DNA of 64,000 nucleotides from Anaerolineales bacterium UBA2181 (GTDB lineage: Bacteria; Chloroflexota; Anaerolineae; Promineifilales; UBA4811), in the NCBI GenBank assembly GCA_002328075.1, contig DCVT01000056.1:1-64000 (forward strand). The letters run 5' to 3'. The notes below the pieces were generated by a model, which saw only the letters and a list, made by a program, of their open reading frames with translations, searched no databases and was not told where the DNA came from. Below, one piece after another: positions 33,755-42,782 of the stretch (the first letter of the stretch is position 1; each line of letters begins with the position of its first letter). The position numbers and the translations under genes were made by a program.

Positions 33755-35497
33755 TCAGGGTTTGTATACCACTCCGCGGCTCCTCCGCCCATCTACCCTT
33801 ATCCTAAACGGTGCTTGCAGCCGAACATGCCGCACAAAACTGGTTTCCTCGACAACCTGTTGCTGCCCCAACCACTCCCAATCAATCTTGTGTCTGCGAT
33901 TGAAAGGCAGTGATATGTAGATGATCCCCAAATTGATCATGTTGTGAAAGTAGTGGGACCCCTGGCTCAGCTCTACCCTGGCATTCTCCAAGGTCGCCTC
34001 AACAACCACCTTGGCGCCGCAGACTTGTCCCCACTGCACTGGGATGCCCAACCAGGGGTCCGTGGTACCCAGCCTTCCAAAGACGACCAACAGATACGGA
34101 ATGCCGGAGGCCAGCAGCTTTTCGTTGAGCTGTTCCAGCTCTGGCACGATGGATTTCGAATGCTTCAGGTCAAAGGTCTCAGGTTTGATGTACACCACGT
34201 CCTTTATGGTATCAAGAGTGCCGTTTCCCAGCACGCCCTCGGACGAGATAAAGACGTTCTCGCCCTCCAATTCCTCTTCCGTGACGCGGATGACGTCAGC
34301 CGGGACCGCCATCGCCCGTACCTGAACAAAACCAAAGCGATGCGGGTCAAAAGTCATGGCGAACTCGATCTCAATGGGTGTACCCAACCCTTGTTCGCAG
34401 GTGGACAGGAGCGCCTTGATCAGATCGTTAAAGGCCACCTGTTTGAGCACGAGTAGCGGGGCGAACGTCAACACGCGTGGACCCGGGACGCCAGCTCCGA
34501 TGGAAAGCCTGCCCGCTTGGGGGTCATAGGTAGACGCGACATAGCGCAGCGACCCATCCTCTTCGGCGGCCGCGATGTTTTCCAGTGTGATGTATTCTCC
34601 TTCGTCTATCGGATCGTATCGGGGAGGGTCGCTCATGTTGACTGCCCAGAACTCTGTCTGGGTGCCGTCTAACATGGCCTCTACCGAGCCAAAGGGCGGC
34701 TCGGCCTTGGGATACGCCGGCGAATATGCCCAGGAAATACCGCCATCCACAACGGTTTTTCCAAGACCCAGCGCCAGATTGACCACTCCGTTTTCGGGTC
34801 TGGCCGGCCGCATGGGGTAGTAGTTGTAGGAGCGGGCTACGCCGGCCACTTCCGGGTAAAAGCGGTTGCGGTAACGTTTGCCCACTAGTTCCTGGATGAT
34901 GACCGCCATCTTTTCGCCATCGTCACGGTGACCTATGGTTTTCCGGTACCCCTTGGCGCCCCGAAAGTATGTCGATGCGTAAACGAACTTGATGGCCTCG
35001 GTCAGTTGGCGGAACCGGATATCCGGATCATACTCGCTGTTGGGGATCATCTTGGTGTGATAGATTCCGGCAAATGGTTCGTTCTTGGTGTCTTCCAGCA
35101 GGCTGGAGGAGCGAATGGCCAGTGGGGTGTGCACGCTCTCGACAATGGACCACAAATCCCCCAGTACTTCAAATGGCAGCTCGGCCTGCTGGAAGGCTAA
35201 CGCCAGTCGGTTGTCTGGCAGATCCGAAAAGGCCAACTCAGATAGCCGGTTCTGTTGCATGAAAGTATCAAATACATCGGTACATAGGATCGCCATTTGC
35301 GGTATCTGAACGGTAACATTGGGGAATCGGTTTGGGCCGAATTCGGAATTGATCAGGCTGCTAATGGACGCGAGCCCCTCCGCCTTGCCGCCGACCTCAC
35401 CTGATCCGAGGCAACTAAGCGGAGTCTCTGGGTCCAGGAAATTTCGCTTGAAATCGACGAACCGGGATCTAAAGAGGCTCTTGGACTGGGTCTTCAT
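33755..35497 (-). CDS. PEP-synthase-like ATP-grasp protein without phosphohistidine domain
   Basis: The 580-residue protein has the PPDK N-terminal ATP-grasp with GSGEVGGKAEGLAS and AIRSSSLLEDTKNEPFAGIY. The rest lacks GG..SH and the PEP-binding barrel. Its C-terminal module (GRLGTTDPWLGIPV ... GSHYFHNMINLGI) lines up with GRWGSRGDIRLGVSV ... GTHFFQDLVEASI in the next gene, so the two are related but not identical. ATG 35497 is preferred, 19 nt after the GDH stop; a frame start at 35551 would overlap the GDH gene. No Shine-Dalgarno is clear. Role unknown; it may bind ATP and a metabolite as a sensor or phosphorylate a partner. Confidence 0.82.
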   Translation of the reverse strand: MKTQSKSLFRSRFVDFKRNFLDPETPLSCLGSGEVGGKAEGLASISSLINSEFGPNRFPNVTVQIPQMAILCTDVFDTFMQQNRLSELAFSDLPDNRLALAFQQAELPFEVLGDLWSIVESVHTPLAIRSSSLLEDTKNEPFAGIYHTKMIPNSEYDPDIRFRQLTEAIKFVYASTYFRGAKGYRKTIGHRDDGEKMAVIIQELVGKRYRNRFYPEVAGVARSYNYYPMRPARPENGVVNLALGLGKTVVDGGISWAYSPAYPKAEPPFGSVEAMLDGTQTEFWAVNMSDPPRYDPIDEGEYITLENIAAAEEDGSLRYVASTYDPQAGRLSIGAGVPGPRVLTFAPLLVLKQVAFNDLIKALLSTCEQGLGTPIEIEFAMTFDPHRFGFVQVRAMAVPADVIRVTEEELEGENVFISSEGVLGNGTLDTIKDVVYIKPETFDLKHSKSIVPELEQLNEKLLASGIPYLLVVFGRLGTTDPWLGIPVQWGQVCGAKVVVEATLENARVELSQGSHYFHNMINLGIIYISLPFNRRHKIDWEWLGQQQVVEETSFVRHVRLQAPFRIRVDGRRSRGVVYKP

Positions 35498-35516
35498 GTA
35501 TGGTCGATCCGATCGG

Positions 35517-36812
35517 TTACACCCAGCCGCGATCGTAACTGGCGCGCACAACCCGATCGACCGCTATGAGGTATACAGCATCGCGCAAAGATATCCTGCG
35601 ACTGCGCGCGAAATTGGAGAGATCGACATACGTCGAAGTCAGGTGGACATCAAGCTTTCCCAGCACCTCGTCGCGCTTCCAGTAGTAGTTCATATTGCTC
35701 TGAACCTGCTCAAAGTAACTGCACACAACGCCACCGGCATTCGCCAAGATGTCCGGAATCACCTTGACGCCACGTTGGACCAGGATTTCTTCGGCTTGTG
35801 GGTTGGTTGCACCGTCTGCCCCTTCCGCTATGATGGTAACGCTACCGTGGACCTGGTCCACGTTTTCAAGCGTGATCTGGTTCTCCAGCGCGGCCGGTAC
35901 GAGAATCTCCACATTCTGTTCAATCCAAGCCTCACCGGGAAGGCATTCGTAACCCAGCCGGATTGCCTGCGACTTGTTGATCTCACCAAATGGGTTGGTG
36001 ATGGTCGTCAACTCGTCAGGATCGATGCCCTGTTTCTTGACAAAGGCATAGGAGGTGTGGTCGGTCTGGTTCCAACTGGATACACACTTGACCACACCCC
36101 CCATGCGACGGTACAGCTGCACAGCATACTGCCCGACGTTACCAAATCCCTGAAAGCTGGCAGTCGTCTCAGATGGCTTGATCTCCATTTCTCTTAACGC
36201 CTCGCGGACGGCAATCATCAATCCATAGCCAGTTGCCTCTTTCCTTCCCGCTGATCCTCCCATATCCGTTGGTTTTCCTGTGATAAACCCGGGGCTTCGG
36301 ATCCCGTGGATGGTTTCATACTCGTCTAGCATCCACAACATATGCCGTGGCGAGGTCATCAGGTCCGGCGACGGCACGTCCCATTCCGGTCCCACATTGC
36401 GTGCGATCTGTCTTACCCAACCGCGGCAGATGCGTTCCTGCTCTCCTGAACTCAAGTCGTGGGGCTCGCATACTACGCAACCCATGCTTCCCCCGAGCGG
36501 AAGGTCTGCAACAGCGCAACGCCAGGTGTTCCACATTGCCAGCGCTCGCATGGTGTCGACGGTTCCCATGGGATGAAACCGGATTCCACCCTTGCCCGGA
36601 CCGCGCGCATCATTGTGCTGGATTCGATATGCGCGAAAGACCCGGGTTTCGCCGTCATCCATCCGGACCGGAATACTAAAGTGGAATTCGCGAATGGGAA
36701 CGCGCAAGAGCTCACGAGCAGGTTGGCTGAGCTCCAACGCATCGGCCACGCGGTCGAACTGCTCTTGCGCTATCTCAAAGGGATTGTAAGTGATTGCGTT
36801 CATGGTTGCCAT
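35517..36812 (-). CDS. Glutamate dehydrogenase paralogue lacking the catalytic lysine
   Basis: The 431-residue protein has the Glu/Leu/Phe/Val dehydrogenase fold, with GPGKGGIRFHP (substrate lysine retained), the Rossmann motif FQGFGNVGQYA and the conserved LANAGGVVCSYFE end. The catalytic-lysine motif GGAKGG is GGSMGC here: the lysine is M110. Activity as a GDH is doubtful; a regulatory or ligand-sensing subunit is more likely, as in the heteromeric Thermus enzyme. A normal GDH is encoded at 28-29.5 kb. It sits 6 nt after the response regulator and 19 nt before an ATP-grasp gene. Confidence 0.85.
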   Translation of the reverse strand: MATMNAITYNPFEIAQEQFDRVADALELSQPARELLRVPIREFHFSIPVRMDDGETRVFRAYRIQHNDARGPGKGGIRFHPMGTVDTMRALAMWNTWRCAVADLPLGGSMGCVVCEPHDLSSGEQERICRGWVRQIARNVGPEWDVPSPDLMTSPRHMLWMLDEYETIHGIRSPGFITGKPTDMGGSAGRKEATGYGLMIAVREALREMEIKPSETTASFQGFGNVGQYAVQLYRRMGGVVKCVSSWNQTDHTSYAFVKKQGIDPDELTTITNPFGEINKSQAIRLGYECLPGEAWIEQNVEILVPAALENQITLENVDQVHGSVTIIAEGADGATNPQAEEILVQRGVKVIPDILANAGGVVCSYFEQVQSNMNYYWKRDEVLGKLDVHLTSTYVDLSNFARSRRISLRDAVYLIAVDRVVRASYDRGWV

Positions 36813-36818
36813 GTCCTT

Positions 36819-37544
36819 TTATCCTGGCGGGTTGGCTGCATCTGGAATCGCCAGCATATAGCCCACACCCGGGCTACTGACGATGTATTGCGGTCTGGCT
36901 GAATCGCGCTCGATCTTCTTGCGCAGGAAATGGATGTAGGAGCGCAGATAGTCGACATTATCGCTGTATTCGGCGCCCCACACCCTGGTGAGAAGATGCT
37001 CGTGGACAAGTACATGGTTAGGATGGGATGCCAATTCGTGGAGCAGTCTGTACTCAGTTGGTGTCAGGTAGATCTCACGTCCGCCCACCCACACCAGACG
37101 GCGGGCTAAATCAATGCGCAGTTCACCGCAATCGATGATGGCGTGCTTCGGCTTGAGTTTTTCGGCACCCGACCGCTTGAGAACGGCCCGGAGCCGCGCC
37201 AGTAGCTCTTTGGAGCTGAACGGCTTGGTCAGGTAGTCATCAGCACCCACCTCAAACCCGCGAAGCATGTCTACTTCGCGGGTTCTGGAGGTCAGCATGA
37301 TGATCGGAACATCGGAAAACTCGCGAAGGCGTGCAGCTACCTGATAACCATCCATCGATCCTGGCAGGATTATGTCAAGCAAAACCAGCTCCGGCTGTTC
37401 GAGGGCAACCATCTCAACCGCGCTTTCACCGCTGACTGCCGCCATCACGTCGAACCCGGTGGCACCGAGGACCTCGCGGATCAAGTTGATGACCCGTGGC
37501 TCATCATCTACAATCAGTATGCGCGGGCGCTCTTTCGCTGGCAT
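36819..37544 (-). CDS. OmpR-family response regulator
   Basis: The 241-residue protein has a receiver domain with IVDDEP (acidic pocket), the phosphoacceptor D57 in LVLLDIILPG, MLTSRTREVDM and the lysine in YLTKPFSSKEL, then a winged-helix DNA-binding domain (YLTPTEYRLLHELA ... RVWGAEYSDNVDYLRSYIHFLRKKIE). ATG 37544 begins MPAKERPRIL; the frame from 37730 lies inside the kinase gene. It overlaps the kinase stop by 41 nt, so the two are translated as a pair and probably control their own operon. Confidence 0.92.
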   Translation of the reverse strand: MPAKERPRILIVDDEPRVINLIREVLGATGFDVMAAVSGESAVEMVALEQPELVLLDIILPGSMDGYQVAARLREFSDVPIIMLTSRTREVDMLRGFEVGADDYLTKPFSSKELLARLRAVLKRSGAEKLKPKHAIIDCGELRIDLARRLVWVGGREIYLTPTEYRLLHELASHPNHVLVHEHLLTRVWGAEYSDNVDYLRSYIHFLRKKIERDSARPQYIVSSPGVGYMLAIPDAANPPG

Positions 37545-38823
37545 CGATCGGTTCCCAGGTTTTGGACATTGTTGGCAGAGAGAAAAACACCGTGGTTCCT
37601 TCGCCGAGCTTGCTTTCGGCCCAGATACGGCCGCCATGCGCGTGGATGATCGCTCGTGCGATGGGTAGACCCAGACCTGTACCGGGTATATGCAGGTTGG
37701 CGGCCGAACGGACGCGGTAATACCTTTCAAACAGCGGGATCAAGTCCTCGGGCGACATACCGATTCCCTGGTCGGCCACCAAGACCACCGCGTTGGCAGC
37801 CCGTAATTCGCCTCGAATGATCACCAAGCCGCCGTTGGGCGAATATTTGACAGCGTTATCCACTATGTTGCGGAAAACCTGCTTTAGCCAACGCGGGTCT
37901 CCATCCACATCCGGGAACTGGGGGAAATCCACGATGATCTGGTGAGTTTTTGATCGATGTTGTGTCTCGGTTGCCACATCGCGGGCAAGTTGTTGCAGTT
38001 GCACAGGCTGGCGCTCGATAATCCACTGCTCGACGTCAATGAGCGCAGAATCCAGTATCTCCCTCAGCATGGTCTGCATGTTCTCGCTCTCTTGCTCGAT
38101 AAGGCGCAGGAAATCCTGGCGCTTTGCCGTGCTCCATTCTACCTCGTCCAAGAGCAGCGCCGAGGAGTATCCCTGAATGGCGGTCAGTGGAAGACGGAGC
38201 TCGTGCGAAAGAGTGGCCAGTACCTCGGAGCGCATGCGTTCTGCCTGGCGCTCTTCGCGGATGGCATCAGCTCGAGCTGCCAATCGGTCACGATCGATCG
38301 CCAGAGCAATCAGGTCGCTGATGGTATGCACGAACGGCAGGTCGCTCTCAGTAAGGACCGACGGCCCCCGAATCGTCTCCAGGACCAGCACACCATATCG
38401 TCTCGCGCCTACCTGAATCGGTGCCGCCAGGGTGCAACACGGCATCACATCGGAGCCCAAAGCGCGGGCGAGCGCCGCACGGTTAGGCGGCAGCAGGTCA
38501 GCCATCGCTGCTGCAACCTGCTCTGGAGTGCCGAGCAGACGACCCACGCCTTCCTCAAAAACCTTGCCAGTAATGGCCTCGCCGGCCCTCAAACCCAACT
38601 CGGCCAGCGACTGAGAGTCATACCCGAAGGTGGCCGCAGCTCGGAACAATCCGGCCAGTTGATCCCACAACATGATCGCACCGACTTGCGCCGGCTCCAA
38701 GACCCCAATGATACGCCGGATGACGGCATCCAACAGATCGGGCAGCTCTAGCGGAGCGGTCAATGTCTTGGCGACCTCCGTCAGAGCGTATAGCTGGCGT
38801 TGGAGTCTTGCGATATCCGTCAT
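37504..38823 (-). CDS. Sensor histidine kinase with GAF domain
   Basis: The 439-residue protein has no membrane helix, so it senses something in the cytoplasm. An N-terminal GAF domain (residues about 30-175, with FRAAATFGYD and AAPIQVGARRYGVLVLE) is followed by a coiled linker, a HisKA domain with the phosphorylated H207 in TLSHELRLPLTAIQGY, and the HATPase domain with FRNIVDNAVKYSP, VADQGIGMS and GTGLGLPIARAI. ATG 38823 is preferred over a TTG at 38844. First gene of the operon with the response regulator, GDH paralogue and two ATP-grasp genes; the signal may be metabolic. Confidence 0.92.
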   Translation of the reverse strand: MTDIARLQRQLYALTEVAKTLTAPLELPDLLDAVIRRIIGVLEPAQVGAIMLWDQLAGLFRAAATFGYDSQSLAELGLRAGEAITGKVFEEGVGRLLGTPEQVAAAMADLLPPNRAALARALGSDVMPCCTLAAPIQVGARRYGVLVLETIRGPSVLTESDLPFVHTISDLIALAIDRDRLAARADAIREERQAERMRSEVLATLSHELRLPLTAIQGYSSALLLDEVEWSTAKRQDFLRLIEQESENMQTMLREILDSALIDVEQWIIERQPVQLQQLARDVATETQHRSKTHQIIVDFPQFPDVDGDPRWLKQVFRNIVDNAVKYSPNGGLVIIRGELRAANAVVLVADQGIGMSPEDLIPLFERYYRVRSAANLHIPGTGLGLPIARAIIHAHGGRIWAESKLGEGTTVFFSLPTMSKTWEPIDASERAPAHTDCR

Positions 38824-39492
38824 GGCCTTCGGTTTGGATGGCAACCCACCGGGAGACCGATCATCGGTATCATATCACAATTTCCTTCGTTCTGCCGATA
38901 CCGCGCCGTGGTGCAGCCGGTTTCCTGCCACCGACCGGCACCCTTGTCGGTCTGCCAATTGCGGACTCGGGCGTGGTAAGAACCGGTGAGGTGGGGTGGG
39001 CTGTCCTGCACAAAAAGCCATCCAGGCGGGCGCTCCCTTGGCGCGAAGCCTAGCTACTTTGACGCAACAAGGAGCCTGTCGGCGCGCCAGGCACACGGCG
39101 CAAAGGCTCAGCGGTAGATATTAGGAGTGACACTAAAAATCGTGGGGTCGGCGTCGGGTCGTGGTTCACGCCTGGTCGTGGGAGCGGCAGAGGGGTTGCT
39201 GACCATTTTGCACGCGGGCAAGCAGAAAGCAACCCGAGAGCGTATAAGCGGTCAGGCTTTGGTGGTATACTGGAGACCGAAAGAAAAACAGGTGGACTTG
39301 AGCGTGGCGATAAGGCAGAACCTGTATTCGGAAACCTTGAGCCTAGTGCCAAAGAGCCCGTGTGGCCGGTATTGATCCGGACCGGGTTCGGAGTCATCAT
39401 TGGGCCCGGGCGGGATCATCGTCTTACAAACATAGCATCTATTGAAGGCCGACCGGGTGCTGTAGCCCGGCTTGCGGCGTTACGGATAACAG
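38824..39492. other. Long intergenic region between the histidine kinase and mutS2
   Basis: About 670 bases between divergent genes. It holds an extended -10 promoter (TGGTATACT at 39263-39271, plus strand) that should start the mutS2 transcript near 39278, giving a leader of over 200 nt. ACAGGT/ACCTGT and CCGGG/CCCGG stems are possible in the leader. Short ORFs here (for example 39127-39375) are not convincing. No tRNA or known ncRNA was recognised. Confidence 0.4.
39263..39271 (+). promoter_or_regulatory. Extended -10 promoter upstream of mutS2
   Basis: TG-G-TATACT is an extended -10; a -35 is not clear. It is 220 nt before the mutS2 ATG, so the leader would be unusually long. Confidence 0.4.
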
Positions 39493-41862
39493 ATGGAAAA
39501 GGCGATTAGAACGCTGGAATTCGTCAAGATCCTGGAGCGGCTGGCAGCGCATACTTTGTTTTCCGGCGGCGCAGCCTTGGCATTGCAGTTGAGGCCGGCG
39601 GCAGATGTGGATGAGGTCAACCGGATGGTCGAAGAGACCAGCGAGGCAAGGGATCTGCTCTCTGTTCGGCCGGAAACGGGTGTTGGCGGCGCTCGCGATG
39701 TCCGTCCCGCGGCTGCGCGGGCCGCCCGAGGCGCCGTGCTGTTGCCGCACGAGCTTTTGGACGTTCGACACACGATGGCAGCGGCCGGACGCCTCCGGAA
39801 AAAGATCCTGCAGGGAGAAAAGCAGTACCGCTGGCTCTCTTCAATGGCGCAGGGCATTCTCGAATGCCCGGACCTGATCGCAGCGGTCGACAATGCGCTG
39901 GATGACCAGGGCGCCGTTTTGGATAGTGCCAGCCCCAAGCTGGCGAGACTGCGCCGCGAGATTCGGATCGTGCGGGACCGGATACAGGAAAAGCTGCAGC
40001 GATTGGTCTCGTCGCAAGCCTCTCAGTATCTGCAGGAGCCCATCATCAGCCAGCGCGCCGGTCGATGGGTGGTGCCGCTGCAATCCAATTTCAAGGGTCG
40101 CATCCGGGGTCTGGTGCATGACCAATCCGCCAGCGGAGCTACGCTGTGGATTGAGCCCCTGTCCACTGTCGAGCACAACAACGAGCATAGGCGCCTGATC
40201 ATGGCTGAAGAGGAAGAGGTGCAGCGTGTGCTGGCAGAACTGTCAGCCATAGTGGGAGACTCGGACGACCGGATACAATCCACTGTAGAATCGCTGGCCG
40301 CACTGGACCTGGCATTTGCCAAAGCCAAATACGCCTTTTCCTTGGATGCAGTCCAGCCGTCGGTCATCCCGTTTCGATCGGCCAACGGGCTGCATCCCGG
40401 CTCAACAATCCAGGTGTTTGGCGCTCGTCATCCTCTGTTGGACCCGAAGCGGGCGGTGCCTATCGACGTCGAATTGGACGATCAGACGTACGTGGTGGTC
40501 ATCACCGGGCCGAACACCGGCGGCAAGACCGTATCCCTCAAAACTGTCGGACTGATGGTCCTGATGGCCCAGTCTGGTCTGCATGTGCCTTGCGCTGAGG
40601 CTACTCTGTCTTGCTTTCAGGCGGTGTACGCGGACATTGGCGACGAGCAATCCATTGAACAAAACCTTTCGACCTTTTCCGGGCATCTGGTGAACGTCAT
40701 CGAAATCTTGAAACGTGCGGACGATCGGAGCCTGGTCGTGCTGGACGAGCTGGGCGCCGGCACTGATCCCTCGGAGGGCTCAGCATTAGCGCGATCGATC
40801 CTGACCTACCTGCGGGACAAGGGTGCGACGACCTTTGTGGCTACCCACTACCCCGAGCTCAAGTTGTACGGGCATGCCACGGCAGGAGTCACCAACGCCA
40901 GCGTCGAATTCGATGTCGAGACGTTAGCACCGACCTTTCGGTTGCGAATTGGACTGGCTGGCCGATCCAATGCCTTTGAAATAGCTGCCCGGCTCGGATT
41001 AGAGCCAGACATTGTTCGTGCCGCACGGTCACTTTTGTCGGATACCGAGACGCGAACCGAAGACCTGCTAGGCTCAATCTACCAGGCCCGCGACCAGGCG
41101 GAAGCGGCTCTGGTGACGGCTCGTCAGGTGCGGCTGGACGCGGATAAGGAGCGCGACGCACTGAAACGTCGTTTGCAGGAAATCGACCTTGAGCGGCTGC
41201 GGGTGCTGCAGGACGCGCGAATTGAGACTCAGGCAGAGGTGGCGCAATTCCGGGACGAACTGCGAGACCTTAGGCAGAGGCTAAGCGCTGCCGGCCAACC
41301 TTTGACGGAGATCAGGCGGCTGGAGCAACAAGCTCGAGAGTTGGAGCAGGCTGCAGCGCCTCAACTGGCGCCAGCGCGTGTGGCGCCAGACTCGGTGGGC
41401 GGGGCTGATCGCCGCCGGCTTCGAGTTGCGGACACGGTCTGGGTGACGACGCTACGGGTGGAGGGTGAAATCCTGACTCTGGATGGTGATCAGGCTGAGG
41501 TGCAGATCGGCCGGTTGCGCACGCGGGCTGCCCTTGACGAGTTGGAGTGGCGCAAGAGCAAGACTGTTTCCACGCCAGAGCGGGAGCTACCACTATCGTC
41601 GGGGAGTTTGGGTGCCAATGCACGGGTGGAGTTGGACGTGCGAGGTGAGCGGGTGGAAACGGCGCTGCAGCGGCTGGAGCATTTTTTGGATGATGCGGTA
41701 CTGGGGAATGTCCCCTGGGTGCGGATCATCCATGGCAAAGGGACTGGCGCGTTGCGGACGGCCGTCCGCCAGGCGCTCAAGGAGCATGGGCAGGTGAACC
41801 ACTTTGACGACGGCAAAGATGGCGAAGGGGGATGGGGCGTCACAGTGGCCTACCTGGGGTAG
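39493..41862 (+). CDS. mutS2: MutS2-family endonuclease
   Basis: MutS2 acts on branched DNA and, in Bacillus, on stalled ribosomes. The 789-residue protein has the MutS lever/clamp region and ATPase: Walker A TGPNTGGKTVSLKT, the ST-rich YADIGDEQSIEQNLSTFSGH, Walker B LVVLDELGAGTDP and ATHYPEL. A coiled coil follows (residues about 515-625), then the KOW-like region and the C-terminal Smr domain LDVRGERVETAL ... VRIIHGKGTGALR, which carries the nuclease. Length and order are normal. Confidence 0.96.
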   Translation: MEKAIRTLEFVKILERLAAHTLFSGGAALALQLRPAADVDEVNRMVEETSEARDLLSVRPETGVGGARDVRPAAARAARGAVLLPHELLDVRHTMAAAGRLRKKILQGEKQYRWLSSMAQGILECPDLIAAVDNALDDQGAVLDSASPKLARLRREIRIVRDRIQEKLQRLVSSQASQYLQEPIISQRAGRWVVPLQSNFKGRIRGLVHDQSASGATLWIEPLSTVEHNNEHRRLIMAEEEEVQRVLAELSAIVGDSDDRIQSTVESLAALDLAFAKAKYAFSLDAVQPSVIPFRSANGLHPGSTIQVFGARHPLLDPKRAVPIDVELDDQTYVVVITGPNTGGKTVSLKTVGLMVLMAQSGLHVPCAEATLSCFQAVYADIGDEQSIEQNLSTFSGHLVNVIEILKRADDRSLVVLDELGAGTDPSEGSALARSILTYLRDKGATTFVATHYPELKLYGHATAGVTNASVEFDVETLAPTFRLRIGLAGRSNAFEIAARLGLEPDIVRAARSLLSDTETRTEDLLGSIYQARDQAEAALVTARQVRLDADKERDALKRRLQEIDLERLRVLQDARIETQAEVAQFRDELRDLRQRLSAAGQPLTEIRRLEQQARELEQAAAPQLAPARVAPDSVGGADRRRLRVADTVWVTTLRVEGEILTLDGDQAEVQIGRLRTRAALDELEWRKSKTVSTPERELPLSSGSLGANARVELDVRGERVETALQRLEHFLDDAVLGNVPWVRIIHGKGTGALRTAVRQALKEHGQVNHFDDGKDGEGGWGVTVAYLG

Positions 41863-41879
41863 GCCTCGGCTCGGTCTTA

Positions 41880-42782
41880 TCAGACGCCCAGCAGACGCGC
41901 GATAAGTCGAGCTCCGCCCCAGATGGGCCAGCTTAGGACCGGTATTCCAAGCACCTGCTGCACAAAGATCAGACCAAAGAGAATCTGGACACTAAAAGGC
42001 TCGATGCGATCCAACAAACCGGCTGCCCGGTATGCCCAGCGGGCTCGGATATTGAGCAGCAAACCGCGAGCGATTCCGCTGCCATCCAGCGGGCCCAGCG
42101 GGATCAGGTTAAAGAGGGCGAGGGCCAGGTTCACATAGACGGCAGTCAATAGCATTCCTTGCGGGCTACGGCCGAAACCAAAAAGCAGCAGGCCCGCCAA
42201 GGCCCCCCTCACCAGGTTCTTCAGCAGGTCCTCGTTCTTCCAAAGGGGAACGTCCGGACCCTGTGGAACAATTTTCCAGTAAAAGCTGCCCAAAGCGGCC
42301 GGCCGGGCGATGGCACGCTGGCGGAACCATTGGTACAGCAGTAGGCCGCCTGATGCCAGACCCGCCGCGCCCGCCAGTATCGCTCCGATGTTGCTCACCG
42401 TGATCGTCATCGACGATGGGCTGGGCAGCAGGGCGCGAGCCACGTGCAGCAACGTTGCGGCTACGACTGCCTGGCCCAGGTTGCTTAGCGGACCAGACCC
42501 TGAGGCCAACGCCAATCCCAACGACGGATTTGGTTTCAAATTGGACGGAATGACGGGCACCGGCCGGCCCCACCCGATTCCGTAGCCCGTCAGCGACGAA
42601 AACAGAATCATCAGCGTGCCGATGGGGTCCAGATGTGCCAGCGGGTCCAGGGTCACCCGACCGCGGTATCGTGCTGTCGGATCGCCCAAGGCGTTGGCTG
42701 CCCAGGCGTGGGCGAATTCGTGCACGCTAATCGCTACCAGAACCAGGGAGATGGTGGAGAAAAGGCCGGCCAAGGCGCTCAA
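41880..42782 (-). CDS. Site-2 protease family (M50) membrane metallopeptidase
   Basis: The 300-residue membrane protein has the zinc motif HEFAH at residues 21-25 in the first helix and the second-half motif NLIPLGPLDGSG, equivalent to NPxxxLDG. This matches the compact M50 (rhomboid-unlike, S2P type) peptidases that cut substrates inside the membrane. The start is TTG at 42782, overlapping the stop of the upstream methyltransferase gene (TTGA). It is convergent with mutS2. The substrate is not known. Confidence 0.88.
   Translation of the reverse strand: MSALAGLFSTISLVLVAISVHEFAHAWAANALGDPTARYRGRVTLDPLAHLDPIGTLMILFSSLTGYGIGWGRPVPVIPSNLKPNPSLGLALASGSGPLSNLGQAVVAATLLHVARALLPSPSSMTITVSNIGAILAGAAGLASGGLLLYQWFRQRAIARPAALGSFYWKIVPQGPDVPLWKNEDLLKNLVRGALAGLLLFGFGRSPQGMLLTAVYVNLALALFNLIPLGPLDGSGIARGLLLNIRARWAYRAAGLLDRIEPFSVQILFGLIFVQQVLGIPVLSWPIWGGARLIARLLGV

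Noticed and set aside
38950..39120. Possible tRNA or small structural RNA in the GC-rich part of the intergenic region
   Set aside because: No acceptor stem with T-loop, and no RNase P, SRP RNA or tmRNA signature could be found.
39127..39375. 82-codon ORF in the mutS2 upstream region
   Set aside because: GTG start with poor Shine-Dalgarno, composition not protein-like, and it crosses the extended -10 promoter.
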